Source: Alphaproteobacteria bacterium
GTDB lineage: Bacteria; Pseudomonadota; Alphaproteobacteria; Sphingomonadales; Emcibacteraceae
NCBI GenBank assembly: GCA_030428615.1
Contig: JAUIDN010000014.1
Span: 27,446 to 91,445 of the forward strand
Length of the DNA stretch: 64,000 nucleotides
Direction: 5' to 3'
The notes under the pieces were generated by a model. It saw nothing but the letters and a program-made list of their open reading frames with translations. It was not told the origin of the DNA and did not search any database. A program made the translations under genes and the position numbers. Shown here piece by piece: positions 8,751 through 17,710 of the stretch; within the stretch, counting starts at the first letter, position 1; each line of letters begins with the position of its first letter.

Positions 8751-9347
8751 TCAATTTTTTCTCATTAGGAGTTCACACATTTCGAGCTTACGTTCCAATG
8801 TCGCTGAAATGGATGTATATTCCGTGCCAAGCTTCGACGTATATAAAATTTTTGCGCGCATTGATGCTTCTTTTTCACTAAAACCCATTTCACTGAAGAG
8901 GCCGATTACCACATCAAGCCGCGTTCGATCGACACGCTCTAACGCGGCATTGGTTTTAGAACATTTAAGCGCCCAGTTCCGAATGGCGACTTCATCTTCT
9001 TTGCAGGCGTAATGGTGTATTTCGATCATGGCGCGAAGCACATCTTCCGCCGATCCGCTGATTTCATCAATCAAATCAATATAAGCCAGCGTTTCCTTCT
9101 CGTACCAGTAATCCAGAATAGACGCAAAAAAACTCTCGATATCATCAAAGCGGCGATTAAATTCCGCTTTATCTGCATCCATTACTACACAGACCTTTTC
9201 AACGGTAACAGACCGCGGGCCATGCGTTTTAAGCAACTCAATACCAGCCTGCATCCATTTTACATTTGGAAAGTTTTGGAGATTTTCCGAAGGGTGCCCA
9301 GCCCCGAAATCTACTTCATGAACATTTTTTTCCATCATAGTACCCAT
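8751..9347 (-). CDS. TetR/AcrR-family transcriptional regulator
   Basis: The protein (198 residues from the ATG at 9347) has a TetR-type helix-turn-helix region (KWMQAGIELLKTHGPRSVTVEKVC...KAEFNRRFDD), followed by a helical ligand-binding domain. The second helix of the HTH is less typical than usual (VCVVMDADKAEF). An in-frame TTG at 9389 would add 14 residues, and other ATGs at 9338 and 9335 are possible; no strong ribosome-binding site decides between them. It probably regulates a nearby gene, but no operator could be identified. The DUF3817 gene lies upstream on the same strand, 90 bp away. Confidence 0.75.
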   Translation of the reverse strand: MGTMMEKNVHEVDFGAGHPSENLQNFPNVKWMQAGIELLKTHGPRSVTVEKVCVVMDADKAEFNRRFDDIESFFASILDYWYEKETLAYIDLIDEISGSAEDVLRAMIEIHHYACKEDEVAIRNWALKCSKTNAALERVDRTRLDVVIGLFSEMGFSEKEASMRAKILYTSKLGTEYTSISATLERKLEMCELLMRKN

Positions 9348-9437
9348 TATTTTTGCTTTTCTTATATAAACTATAGCCCCAAATATCAACTGAACAACAG
9401 AAATACGGTAAAATAATAGTATTTTGAGTGGAATTGG

Positions 9438-9785
9438 TTAATGGTGTGAATGAGCGACTTTTTGTTGTTGATCATTTATCCACTTTTGTTGGCAATCTTT
9501 AAGCATTTTTTCATTAAAAAAAGTACCAAATGGAATTACGGACGCGATCAGCACCCTTGTGAACTGTGAGAAACTTATCCGGTGTCTCGTCAAAACTTCA
9601 ACCGCAAAAACAATATACAGTAAAAACAAACCTCCGTGTGTGGCACCAACATACCAGCTGAACGTGGCCATCCCCATATAATATTTAAGTGGCATGGAAA
9701 CAAAAAGAAGAACCAAAAATGAAAGTCCTTCAATAAAAGCAATTATTCTAAAGCGGTGGAGAGGGTCCGCCATTTTTACCAGCAT
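9438..9785 (-). CDS. DUF3817-family membrane protein
   Basis: This 115-residue protein has three membrane segments and the DUF3817 layout: an N-terminal LHRFRIIAFIEGLSFL, then MPLKYYMG, then WYVGATHGGLFLLYI, then a segment ending IPFGTFFNEKML. It starts at 9785 behind AAAGGAT. Function is unknown for the family. The C-terminus is short and His/Gln-rich. Confidence 0.85.
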   Translation of the reverse strand: MLVKMADPLHRFRIIAFIEGLSFLVLLFVSMPLKYYMGMATFSWYVGATHGGLFLLYIVFAVEVLTRHRISFSQFTRVLIASVIPFGTFFNEKMLKDCQQKWINDQQQKVAHSHH

Positions 9786-9840
9786 AAGGTATCCTTTTGT
9801 ATATAATAATCAAAACAAATTAGAAAGTCAGCTAGGAGAA

Positions 9841-12456
9841 TTACTCCATGGTTTCTTCATTGTAAAGGGATTTGAGAATTCTGTTTGCCCGTAAAAGCGG
9901 ATCCGTTTCCTGTAATATTTTCATTCTTAACTGGTGATTGTAATCGGGTCTTTCCTCAAGAAACTCACGCACCGTATCAACCGCATAATCGCTCTGATAA
10001 TATTTAAACGTAGATGCAAGCCAACGTCCCGGGAAAAATATGTCTCCCGTGATTTGTATTTCCTGTAATATTTCGAGACTTCGGTGTAAATATTTTTTTG
10101 AGTGTTCATGACGCAATGGATGATGAAGGTAATTAAGCGCAGATAGCACCCATGTTTCCGAATACCTGTTTTCAGGCAATAACAGTTCGCCAAAAAATTT
10201 ATCCCGTATGGATTGATCAGGGGAAAGTGCGGGTTTTATAAACTTAAAACGGCGTTGGTTATCAGCACCATTAATGCGGGGTTCTTGTGCTTCTATAATT
10301 GCACCAGCTTCTTCGGGAAGCTTTATCGCCAAAAAAGCGGCCATATTTGTAAAGTCACGAGGTGCGAGCTTCAATTCATCAATTACTAATGTTCTGTCCC
10401 ACACACTTTTAACTCTGGTGATAGCGACTTTGGATAACGCAATATTCGCATAATTTCTGAAATATATTCGCCGGATTCCGGTGTCGTGCTTTGGATTGTT
10501 GATCTCTTTCCATAAGGCTTCTTCAATAAGAGGGGCTATCCCTATTCTCCCTTTCTGATCAAATAATGACCAGTAGATCGGGAGCAATTGACGCATCAAA
10601 TGATTAATAATCAGGGGGTTTTCTTCTCTTTCGACGGCAAAAATGATCAAATCGATATATTCCCGTGGTGTAATTACACCATTTCCTTCAAGCAGATGCT
10701 CGTAAAGATTTACCAGCGCCGATGCCCGCTCCAGGTCCGTCAGATTATCCCAGCTTTCAACAATGTAATTTTTATCCGTCGGAAACAAACCGTATCCCAT
10801 GCCATTGGAATTAATGAGAATGGCATTGTCCGTATTGTTTCCAAGTGCGTCTACGTTAACCGCGCTTGTGGTGAAGGAAATATTGTAAGGAACTTCACCC
10901 TTCCTAATATCAAAATTCTGCTCCCATATCCGGCCCAATTTCATCGGGTCCCTTTGGGAAAGGGTTGTTCCGGTTCCGGTATTGCTGATGATTTCGAAAA
11001 CAGGCCTACCCGGTGTGTTAACCCAAACATCACTCCATTCCTTAAGATCCTTATCGGTACGTTTGTCCAATATTTCGATCAAATCAGGCCAGGTTGCATT
11101 GCTAAAAGAATAAGTTTTAAGGTATTCCCTTATTCCTTCGCGAAAAACATTTTCCCCAATCATTAATTCAAGTTGTTGCATCATAATTGGCGCTTTATTA
11201 TAAATGATGTCCCCATACATCACCCCGGCTTCCTTCAGGTTTGGAAGGTCCTGCCGGATTGGGTTTGGTCCTCGCGTTCGGTCAACACTATATGCTCTAG
11301 GATGTAGGCGCAGATGAGAACGTAGCTGATGATCTATCTCCGGAAAACTTGGATTAACCAACTTAGCGGACATAAAATTAGCGAAAACTTCTTTTGTCCA
11401 AACATCATTAAACCAATCCATTGTCACAAGGTCACCAAACCACATATGCGATGTCTCATGACCAATAAGCGCCGCCCGGGCAAGTCTTTCATTCGGAGAA
11501 GGGTTTTCATCAAGCATTAATGTTTCCGCCCTGTATTGAATGGCGCCGACATGCTCCATACCACCAAACTGAAAACTGGGTATAAGGACAAAGCCAAACT
11601 TCTTAAATGGAAACTTAATGCCCGTATATTGTTCCATGTAATCAATTGAAGCTTTGTGATGCATGAAAATATCATCACTATTTCGATTAACCCTTTCTTC
11701 ATCGGGTTCACGATGAAGCATAGTCATTTCTAATCCGTCGATTTCCTTCTCCACCTTGTTAAACCGACCCGCCACAAAAGAAAAAAGATACGTGCTTATT
11801 TTATCCGATTTCTTAAATTGAATTTTTTTAGTTTTGGGTGAGCGTACCCGGTATGTGTTCGCTGGGACATTGCTTGGTCGTGGACGCCTTATTTCACCTG
11901 CTGATATCGCCTCCCAGCCAAAAGGGACCTCCAGAGAAAGTTCAAAAGTTGCTCTCAGGTTTGGTTGATCAAAGCTGGGAAAACTTGTTCGCATTCTATC
12001 CGGCACAAATAAAGTATAGATGAAGTTCGGCATTCTGTTTAAAGCGCCATTGCCAGCAATATAGTCTATTTTTACCCTGTTCTTACCAACCTTAAGGTCG
12101 GTTCGACTTATAACAATATGTTCGTTCAAATGGTTAACGTTACGCCTTTTCCCGTTGACCCGAAGTCGCGATATGTTGCTTGCTTTCTCCTTAAAATCTA
12201 TTTGCAAGTCCTGATCGATATTGTTCAGTGTAAAGGTAATGTCCGAAACCGCTTCAATGGGTGCTTTTTGGGAGGCGGGAATTTCAAGTTCAATTTCGTA
12301 GTTTATATCAGAAATTGTCTTCGCTCTGTATGAAGCAAGTTCCCATGAAACTCCTTCTACAACCGGGATATGCTTTATCTCCTGGGCAGTTACCGGAAAA
12401 CAAATCAAAACTGTTACTGCAATAAAACCAAGATATTTTAAAAACCAGCTTTTCAT
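9841..12456 (-). CDS. M1-family zinc aminopeptidase, exported
   Basis: The 871-residue protein begins with a signal peptide (MKSWFLKYLGFIAVTVLICFPVTA) and should act in the periplasm or at the cell surface, releasing N-terminal residues from peptides. The zinc site is complete: H333-E334-x-x-H337 (HETSH) with the third ligand E356 eighteen residues on, in VWTKEVFANF. The substrate-binding exopeptidase motif, normally GxMEN, reads GGMEH, a variant I recall from some marine bacterial M1 enzymes. A Tyr in YGDIIYNKAP is the expected transition-state residue. Start at 12456 behind AGAGAGGAAA. It lies 17 bp after a Sel1-repeat gene, so the two are likely co-transcribed. Confidence 0.92.
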   Translation of the reverse strand: MKSWFLKYLGFIAVTVLICFPVTAQEIKHIPVVEGVSWELASYRAKTISDINYEIELEIPASQKAPIEAVSDITFTLNNIDQDLQIDFKEKASNISRLRVNGKRRNVNHLNEHIVISRTDLKVGKNRVKIDYIAGNGALNRMPNFIYTLFVPDRMRTSFPSFDQPNLRATFELSLEVPFGWEAISAGEIRRPRPSNVPANTYRVRSPKTKKIQFKKSDKISTYLFSFVAGRFNKVEKEIDGLEMTMLHREPDEERVNRNSDDIFMHHKASIDYMEQYTGIKFPFKKFGFVLIPSFQFGGMEHVGAIQYRAETLMLDENPSPNERLARAALIGHETSHMWFGDLVTMDWFNDVWTKEVFANFMSAKLVNPSFPEIDHQLRSHLRLHPRAYSVDRTRGPNPIRQDLPNLKEAGVMYGDIIYNKAPIMMQQLELMIGENVFREGIREYLKTYSFSNATWPDLIEILDKRTDKDLKEWSDVWVNTPGRPVFEIISNTGTGTTLSQRDPMKLGRIWEQNFDIRKGEVPYNISFTTSAVNVDALGNNTDNAILINSNGMGYGLFPTDKNYIVESWDNLTDLERASALVNLYEHLLEGNGVITPREYIDLIIFAVEREENPLIINHLMRQLLPIYWSLFDQKGRIGIAPLIEEALWKEINNPKHDTGIRRIYFRNYANIALSKVAITRVKSVWDRTLVIDELKLAPRDFTNMAAFLAIKLPEEAGAIIEAQEPRINGADNQRRFKFIKPALSPDQSIRDKFFGELLLPENRYSETWVLSALNYLHHPLRHEHSKKYLHRSLEILQEIQITGDIFFPGRWLASTFKYYQSDYAVDTVREFLEERPDYNHQLRMKILQETDPLLRANRILKSLYNEETME

Positions 12457-12473
12457 TTTCCTCTCTTTAACGC

Positions 12474-13166
12474 TTACCTATGCTTCCTGATCCAGTTTTT
12501 TACGTCGACTTCGATCGCTTCAATATCTTTCCGACTTAACGATTTTTCCATTTTAGCAATCAATTCTTTTGCGTCGCTATGCGCATATGCATCAGCAAGC
12601 TTTGCCCATTGATATGCTGTCCTCTCATTTCGATCTACGCCGCGGCCCTCCATATACATTTTGGCGAGGTTAAATTGTGCTCTCGCGTGCTCCTGTTCCG
12701 CAGCGCGTTCATACCAGAGCGCTGCCTGCTGAACGTTTTGTTCAATACCTTCGCCTGTTTCCAGACTGAGCGCCAAAAAATATTCAGCCCATGCGTATCC
12801 TTGTTCTGCAGCCTGCATATACCATCTCACGGCTTCCTCGTTGTCAATTTTTACTCCGCGGCCACGCGCGTACATATTGCCAAGTATATATTGCGATTTT
12901 GCATCCCCCATTGCCGCGGCAGCTTTATACCACTTAAGCGCTTCTGAATAATCTTTTGGAATGCCAACAGCATTTTCATACATATAGCCAAGTGAATAAG
13001 TGGCTTCCATGTGACCTTCCGCTGCCGCCTTCTTAAATTCCGCGATTGCATATTCAGACTGGCCGATCATCATATAAATCACGCCATTGGAATAGTTCGC
13101 CAACGCATTATGAGTGCTCATTAAAATGAAAAGGAAAGTATAAAATAATGTTTGTATTTTCATCAT
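12474..13166 (-). CDS. Secreted Sel1-repeat protein
   Basis: This 230-residue protein has a signal peptide (MMKIQTLFYTFLFILMSTHNALA) followed by about four Sel1-type repeats of 36 residues, such as SLGYMYENAVGIPKDYSEALKW and ILGNMYARGRGVKIDNEEAVRW, and ends in a WIRKH tail. Sel1 repeats form alpha-alpha superhelices that bind protein partners. The M1 aminopeptidase gene follows after 17 bp. A second ATG codon directly after the first is an alternative start. Confidence 0.88.
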   Translation of the reverse strand: MMKIQTLFYTFLFILMSTHNALANYSNGVIYMMIGQSEYAIAEFKKAAAEGHMEATYSLGYMYENAVGIPKDYSEALKWYKAAAAMGDAKSQYILGNMYARGRGVKIDNEEAVRWYMQAAEQGYAWAEYFLALSLETGEGIEQNVQQAALWYERAAEQEHARAQFNLAKMYMEGRGVDRNERTAYQWAKLADAYAHSDAKELIAKMEKSLSRKDIEAIEVDVKNWIRKHR

Positions 13167-13336
13167 GTGACCACGCTATCATTATAATATATCAAATACA
13201 ATATTCCATATGCTCACAAATAATTTACCTGTTTAAACTTAAATAGATTAAATAAATCTGATCTGGTGATTGCCATTTTTATTATCATTGGTATAGTCAC
13301 GCAAAACTGTCTAGCGAATACTATCAGGTCATTAAA

Positions 13337-14545
13337 ATGTCGGATTTAAGGTTAGAACGCAAGATCGTCTGGCTTGCTGCTTTAATTCAGCTCGCCAATG
13401 TTCTTGATTTCATGATTGTACTGCCCTTGGGACCGGATCTGACGAAAGCAATTAACATTCCTTCGTCGGATATGGGCTTGCTGGGGGGTATATATACTTT
13501 TTCGGCTGCAATATCCGGTGTGATTTTTGCACCTTATCTAGACCGTTTCGACCGTAAGAAAGCCGCCATTGCATTTCTGCTGGGACTTGTCATCAGCACA
13601 TTTTTGTGCGCTCTCGCTTATGATCGCGACAGTATGCTAGTCGCAAGAACTCTGGCAGGAATATTTGGTGGCCCGGTGACGGCCCTTAGCTTGTCAATGG
13701 TGATTGACATGGTCCCAGTAAAACGGCGCGGACAGGCCATAGCGTTGGTAACCAGCGCTTTTACTGTCTCCTCTGTCTTTGGAGTACCGCTTGCACTTGA
13801 GCTTTCACGGTTATTTGCCTGGCAAATGCCTTTCATCGTTATTGCCTCTTTCGGTGCTCTCGTAGCCCTGGGTATTTTGATACTGCTGCCACCGATGACG
13901 GGGCATATTGATAAAACGATGAGCAAACCGGCAAAAGTTCTGCTGCGACCCCTTTTTAGAAAAAGGGAAATCAGGCTTTCCTATATATTGCTGGCGTTAT
14001 TAAGTTTCGCCCAATTTCTATTATTTGCGGGTTCAATTAATTATTTTGTTTTCAACCTGGACTTCCCAAGAAGTGGTCTTGCCGGTATTTACATAGCGGG
14101 CGGAGTACTCAGTTTCGCCGCAATGATGCTTACAGGACGTTTCGTTGATTTTTACGGCGCGAGGGTCCTGTCCTATATTCTTGCAGTCATTTATGTTCTC
14201 GTTCTTGCTGACGGTTATCTTCATGATCCGATCATGGGAGTGCCGGTCGTTTTTACTCTTTTTATGATGTGCGCTGCCATTATGGGGGTTATTACTTCCA
14301 GTATTTCTTCAGAAGCGCCAGGAGATGGTGAAAGGGCTGCATATATGTCATTACAGACAACAACACGCCATTTCGCCGCCGGTGCTGCCGGCGTTATTTC
14401 CTCAATCATTCTGACAACCAACCCTGATGGAAGTCTTAATAATATTCATATACTAGCTTTGATAACCATTGGATGCATTCTTACGCTTCCTATTCTAATC
14501 GTCATGTTGAGAAAAGCAATTAACATTCGAGACGGCATTTTATAG
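13337..14545 (+). CDS. MFS transporter
   Basis: This 402-residue protein has about twelve hydrophobic segments and the MFS motif A between TM2 and TM3 (APYLDRFDRKKAAIAF). A second conserved region (ARTLAGIFGGPVTAL) fits the TM4 motif of drug:H+ or sugar efflux MFS members. It is probably an inner-membrane exporter; the substrate is unknown. The tryptophan dioxygenase gene follows 57 bp downstream on the same strand with no terminator between, so a role in exporting or importing tryptophan or kynurenine-type compounds is possible but inferred only from position. Confidence 0.88.
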   Translation: MSDLRLERKIVWLAALIQLANVLDFMIVLPLGPDLTKAINIPSSDMGLLGGIYTFSAAISGVIFAPYLDRFDRKKAAIAFLLGLVISTFLCALAYDRDSMLVARTLAGIFGGPVTALSLSMVIDMVPVKRRGQAIALVTSAFTVSSVFGVPLALELSRLFAWQMPFIVIASFGALVALGILILLPPMTGHIDKTMSKPAKVLLRPLFRKREIRLSYILLALLSFAQFLLFAGSINYFVFNLDFPRSGLAGIYIAGGVLSFAAMMLTGRFVDFYGARVLSYILAVIYVLVLADGYLHDPIMGVPVVFTLFMMCAAIMGVITSSISSEAPGDGERAAYMSLQTTTRHFAAGAAGVISSIILTTNPDGSLNNIHILALITIGCILTLPILIVMLRKAINIRDGIL

Positions 14546-14602
14546 ATATTAATTTACATGTAAGATATTTTCCGGGTATGATAACGTAAAGGAGTGACGA
14601 AT

Positions 14603-15448
14603 ATGAGTGAAAACAATATCAAATCGTCTATTGATATTAGTCGGGAAAAAATTCATTGGGATCAAGATATCAGCTATGGTGACTATCTTGAACTTGATAC
14701 ACTGCTGAGCTCACAAAATATAAGATCCGGTTCCCATGATGAAATGATGTTTATCATTATTCATCAGGCGTCGGAGCTTTGGATGAAATTATGTATCCAC
14801 GAACTTTCCAGCGCTATGGAAAAATTAAAAGCCGACGAAATAGGTCCCGCAATGAAAATGATTGCGCGTATTGCCCGAATTCAGGAGCAACTCATCCATT
14901 CGTGGAATATTCTATCAACTATGACCCCGAAAGATTACATGAGCTTCCGTGATAGCCTTGGTCAAAGTTCGGGCTTTCAATCTTATCAGTACCGCATCAT
15001 TGAATTTTCTCTCGGCAATAAAAATGCAGCGATGATAAAGGCGCATACAGGGCATCCGAAACGCTTTGAAGCAGTGAAGGGGGCGTTGGAAGCACCAAGC
15101 CTATATGATTTAACATTACAATTACTCGCCCGTCGGGGATTTGATATTCCGAAGAGCCATACTGAAAGGGATTGGTCAGCGCCTTATGTGGCAAGTGATT
15201 TGGTCGAAGCCGCTTGGTTAGAAGTTTACAAACAGGGCGATGACCATTGGGATCTTTACGAATGGGCGGAAAAGCTTGTAGATCTTGAACATCGCTTTCA
15301 GACTTGGCGTTTCAGTCACATGAAAACTGTTGAACGCATTATTGGCTACCGGCGAGGGACGGGGGGTACAGCAGGAGTTCACTATCTCAAAAAAGCACTG
15401 GATCTCAGATTCTTTCCGGAATTATGGAATGTACGAACAGCGTTATAA
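14603..15448 (+). CDS. kynA: Tryptophan 2,3-dioxygenase
   Basis: This 281-residue protein matches the usual size of bacterial tryptophan 2,3-dioxygenase, the haem enzyme that opens the indole ring of L-tryptophan to N-formylkynurenine. The active-site segment DEMMFIIIHQASELWMKL includes H54; RDSLGQSSGFQSYQYR is the substrate-binding stretch; H239 in WRFSHMKTVERIIG fits the proximal haem ligand, followed by the conserved GTGGTAGVHYL. The ATG at 14603 is 9 bp after AAAGGAG, better than the GTG at 14594. No kynurenine formamidase or kynureninase is adjacent, although an alpha/beta hydrolase of possible formamidase type lies at 28925-29851. Confidence 0.96.
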   Translation: MSENNIKSSIDISREKIHWDQDISYGDYLELDTLLSSQNIRSGSHDEMMFIIIHQASELWMKLCIHELSSAMEKLKADEIGPAMKMIARIARIQEQLIHSWNILSTMTPKDYMSFRDSLGQSSGFQSYQYRIIEFSLGNKNAAMIKAHTGHPKRFEAVKGALEAPSLYDLTLQLLARRGFDIPKSHTERDWSAPYVASDLVEAAWLEVYKQGDDHWDLYEWAEKLVDLEHRFQTWRFSHMKTVERIIGYRRGTGGTAGVHYLKKALDLRFFPELWNVRTAL

Positions 15449-15480
15449 AAAAGGCGACCCGGGAGAAGGCCGCCTTTTTA
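15447..15480. terminator. Bidirectional terminator between kynA and the chemoreceptor
   Basis: AAAAAAGGCG at 15447-15456 pairs with CGCCTTTTT at 15471-15479, flanked by A and T runs on both sides. It sits in the 50-bp gap between two convergent genes and overlaps the kynA stop codon. Confidence 0.8.
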
Positions 15481-15498
15481 ACAAGAATTTTTTCCGGT

Positions 15499-17331
15499 TT
15501 AGATCGCTCGGATCTGATGGAAAAACTCTTCGATGTCTTTTTTCAATGTCTCTGAAATACGTCCCATTTCTGATGACGCTTTGAGTACATCCTGACCGGC
15601 ATTTCCGGTTTCGTCTGCCTCATTAGCAACCAGAGAAATATTGTTCGAAATATCAGCTGTACCGACGGCAACCTGCTGAATGTTTTCCGAAATCTCAGAT
15701 GTAGCACGTGTCTGTTCTGTGACAGCGTTAGCAATCGTAGTTGTCGATTCATTGCTTTCGTTGATGACGCTTTGAATTGCCTTAATGCTATTCACTGTGT
15801 CTTCGGTGAGCGCCTGCATTTCCGCAATATGATTTGCGATTTCTTCGGTCGCATTACCTGTCTGACCAGCAAGAGCTTTTACTTCGTTTGCCACAACGGC
15901 AAAACCTTTACCCGCTTCGCCGGCGCGGGCGCTTTCTATCGTCGCGTTAAGCGCAAGAAGGTTAGTCTGGCTTGCTATGTCGTTGATAAGGTCGATCACT
16001 TCATTAATTCGGCCAGCGGATTGTGCAAGCTTATTAATTGCGTCGTTACTGTGTTCCGCTTCTTTCAAGCTACGTTCAGCAATGGCATTTGCACTTTCAA
16101 CCTGTCTGTTAATCTCACCAACAGAAGCGCTAAGTTCTTCTGCAGATGCCGCTACGGTCTGGATGTTATTGGCAGTTTGTTCCGACGCGCTCGCCACATC
16201 AGAAGAGCGTGTTTTGGTGCTGTCTGATATGATAACCATCTGGTTTGCTGTAGCTTCTAGCTGTGTTGATGATGACGCGAGGGAACTAAGAACTTCTGAA
16301 ACCTTGCCGTCAAAGTGCTGAACAAGATCATCAATTTTCTGTGCACGCTCTTCTGCCCTTTGGCGACTTTCTTCCGCTTTACTTGCTTCTTCTCTTTCAC
16401 GCTCTGCTTCTGCTTCTCTTTCTTCTGCTTCATGCTTGATGCGCTCTTCTTCGGCACGTTTATTTTCAGCAGCGAGATGCTCGCTTTCAAGGGCAGCCTT
16501 ACGTAAATCTTCGATGGCATTAGAGAATTGGCCAAGCTCGTCCTTACGGGTTTTGCCCCGTACTTCCTGAGTGTAGTCGCCTGTTGCAATGACAGCGACT
16601 GCATCACGTAGAATGCCAAGAGGTATTGATATACTTTGAAGTACGAGAACGGCGACAACGGCTACCACAACAACCATGACACTGCAGAAAACAAATAGCA
16701 ACAATTCGGAAGTTGAACGCGTGTTATCAAGAACCCCGGTTGCCTCCACAAGGTTGCTTGTAGCTTTTTCGCTGAATATATTAAAATGCGGAACCATGCT
16801 TTCATAAATACTGTTAAGTTCGGCCATTAATGTTTTCAGTGATGCCTCGTATTCAGGTGTCATGCCGCCATCTGCTTCGATATCATCATATAAATCTGTA
16901 ATCTCGAAAAATTTGATAATATAATTTTCAATTAGCACATTTACTGTATCTGATGAAGTTATAACGGTTTTGTCATCAGTATATCCAGCTATTTCCTCTA
17001 TATAAAGTTTGAGATTATCGGCGTGACTTTCAAATGAATCAATGTGTGTCGCATCTTTTACAAGGAAATAATCTTTTTCAGAACGCAACATTTCCAATGC
17101 TTCGCTTTTTATATCAGCAGCAACCATACTGAAGTCTGAACTTCTTGTATATTCATCCTGCCCTGATTTTAGCTGCATTAATGTCATGTAGCCAGTTGCC
17201 CCAACGACAATGGTTCCAAGTAGCGATATCACTGACAACGCTATTATTTTATTTGAGATACTTACATTCTTGAACAAATGTGTCCCTAATAATTTGTCCA
17301 AAAGCCCTTTGGGCTTTAACGCACTAATCAC
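15499..17331 (-). CDS. Methyl-accepting chemotaxis protein, transmembrane
   Basis: This 610-residue chemoreceptor has TM1 near residues 26-48, a periplasmic helical domain of about 140 residues, TM2 (a Val-rich stretch, [17 protein letters not shown]), a HAMP domain, a long charged coiled coil rich in Glu/Arg/Ala, and the signalling domain with the conserved hairpin ([20 protein letters not shown], then [13 protein letters not shown]). It ends FFHQIRAI with no CheR-tethering pentapeptide. The GTG at 17331 is preferred because it lies 7 nt after GGAG; the TTG at 17337 is only one base from that signal. The ligand is unknown. No che genes are nearby. Confidence 0.93.
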   Translation of the reverse strand: MISALKPKGLLDKLLGTHLFKNVSISNKIIALSVISLLGTIVVGATGYMTLMQLKSGQDEYTRSSDFSMVAADIKSEALEMLRSEKDYFLVKDATHIDSFESHADNLKLYIEEIAGYTDDKTVITSSDTVNVLIENYIIKFFEITDLYDDIEADGGMTPEYEASLKTLMAELNSIYESMVPHFNIFSEKATSNLVEATGVLDNTRSTSELLLFVFCSVMVVVVAVVAVLVLQSISIPLGILRDAVAVIATGDYTQEVRGKTRKDELGQFSNAIEDLRKAALESEHLAAENKRAEEERIKHEAEEREAEAEREREEASKAEESRQRAEERAQKIDDLVQHFDGKVSEVLSSLASSSTQLEATANQMVIISDSTKTRSSDVASASEQTANNIQTVAASAEELSASVGEINRQVESANAIAERSLKEAEHSNDAINKLAQSAGRINEVIDLINDIASQTNLLALNATIESARAGEAGKGFAVVANEVKALAGQTGNATEEIANHIAEMQALTEDTVNSIKAIQSVINESNESTTTIANAVTEQTRATSEISENIQQVAVGTADISNNISLVANEADETGNAGQDVLKASSEMGRISETLKKDIEEFFHQIRAI

Positions 17332-17710
17332 AATCAAACTCCTTCAAATTAATCTCAAGGTTAAATTTATTTTTCATTCATTATTCTCAATAAGCTAAAG
17401 ATGTTAACTTTTAGTGAACAGATCACGCATAGCGGGTATTTAGCTAAAATTTTATTCTCTTATTCAAATAAGTTGTATTTGAAGATGTATTTTACAAAGT
17501 ATGCATGACTCAGTTTTGGCTTTTGACGGTCCATTGAATATTTTTGACGCACGCAAAACTCATATTAATAGCAATTGAATATTGACTATGCCGGTGTTCA
17601 CCAAATTTACTGTTTATAAATCAGAATGTAGGATAATGTTGGATTATAGAAATCTTTTAAGTCATATAAATAAAATAATAACTGCGGGAAGCTATAACAG
17701 TTAAGAAAAA
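17332..17710. other. Divergent intergenic region, 379 bp
   Basis: An AT-rich spacer separates the chemoreceptor (leftwards) from the histidine kinase (rightwards), so it must hold both promoters. TTGACT near 17582 with TTTACT 18 bp later is one weak rightward candidate. I see no ORF, RNA gene or strong hairpin. Confidence 0.4.

Noticed and set aside
10588..11166. 192-codon plus-strand frame in the M1 aminopeptidase gene
   Set aside because: It is antisense to conserved aminopeptidase sequence and has no recognisable motif or start signal.
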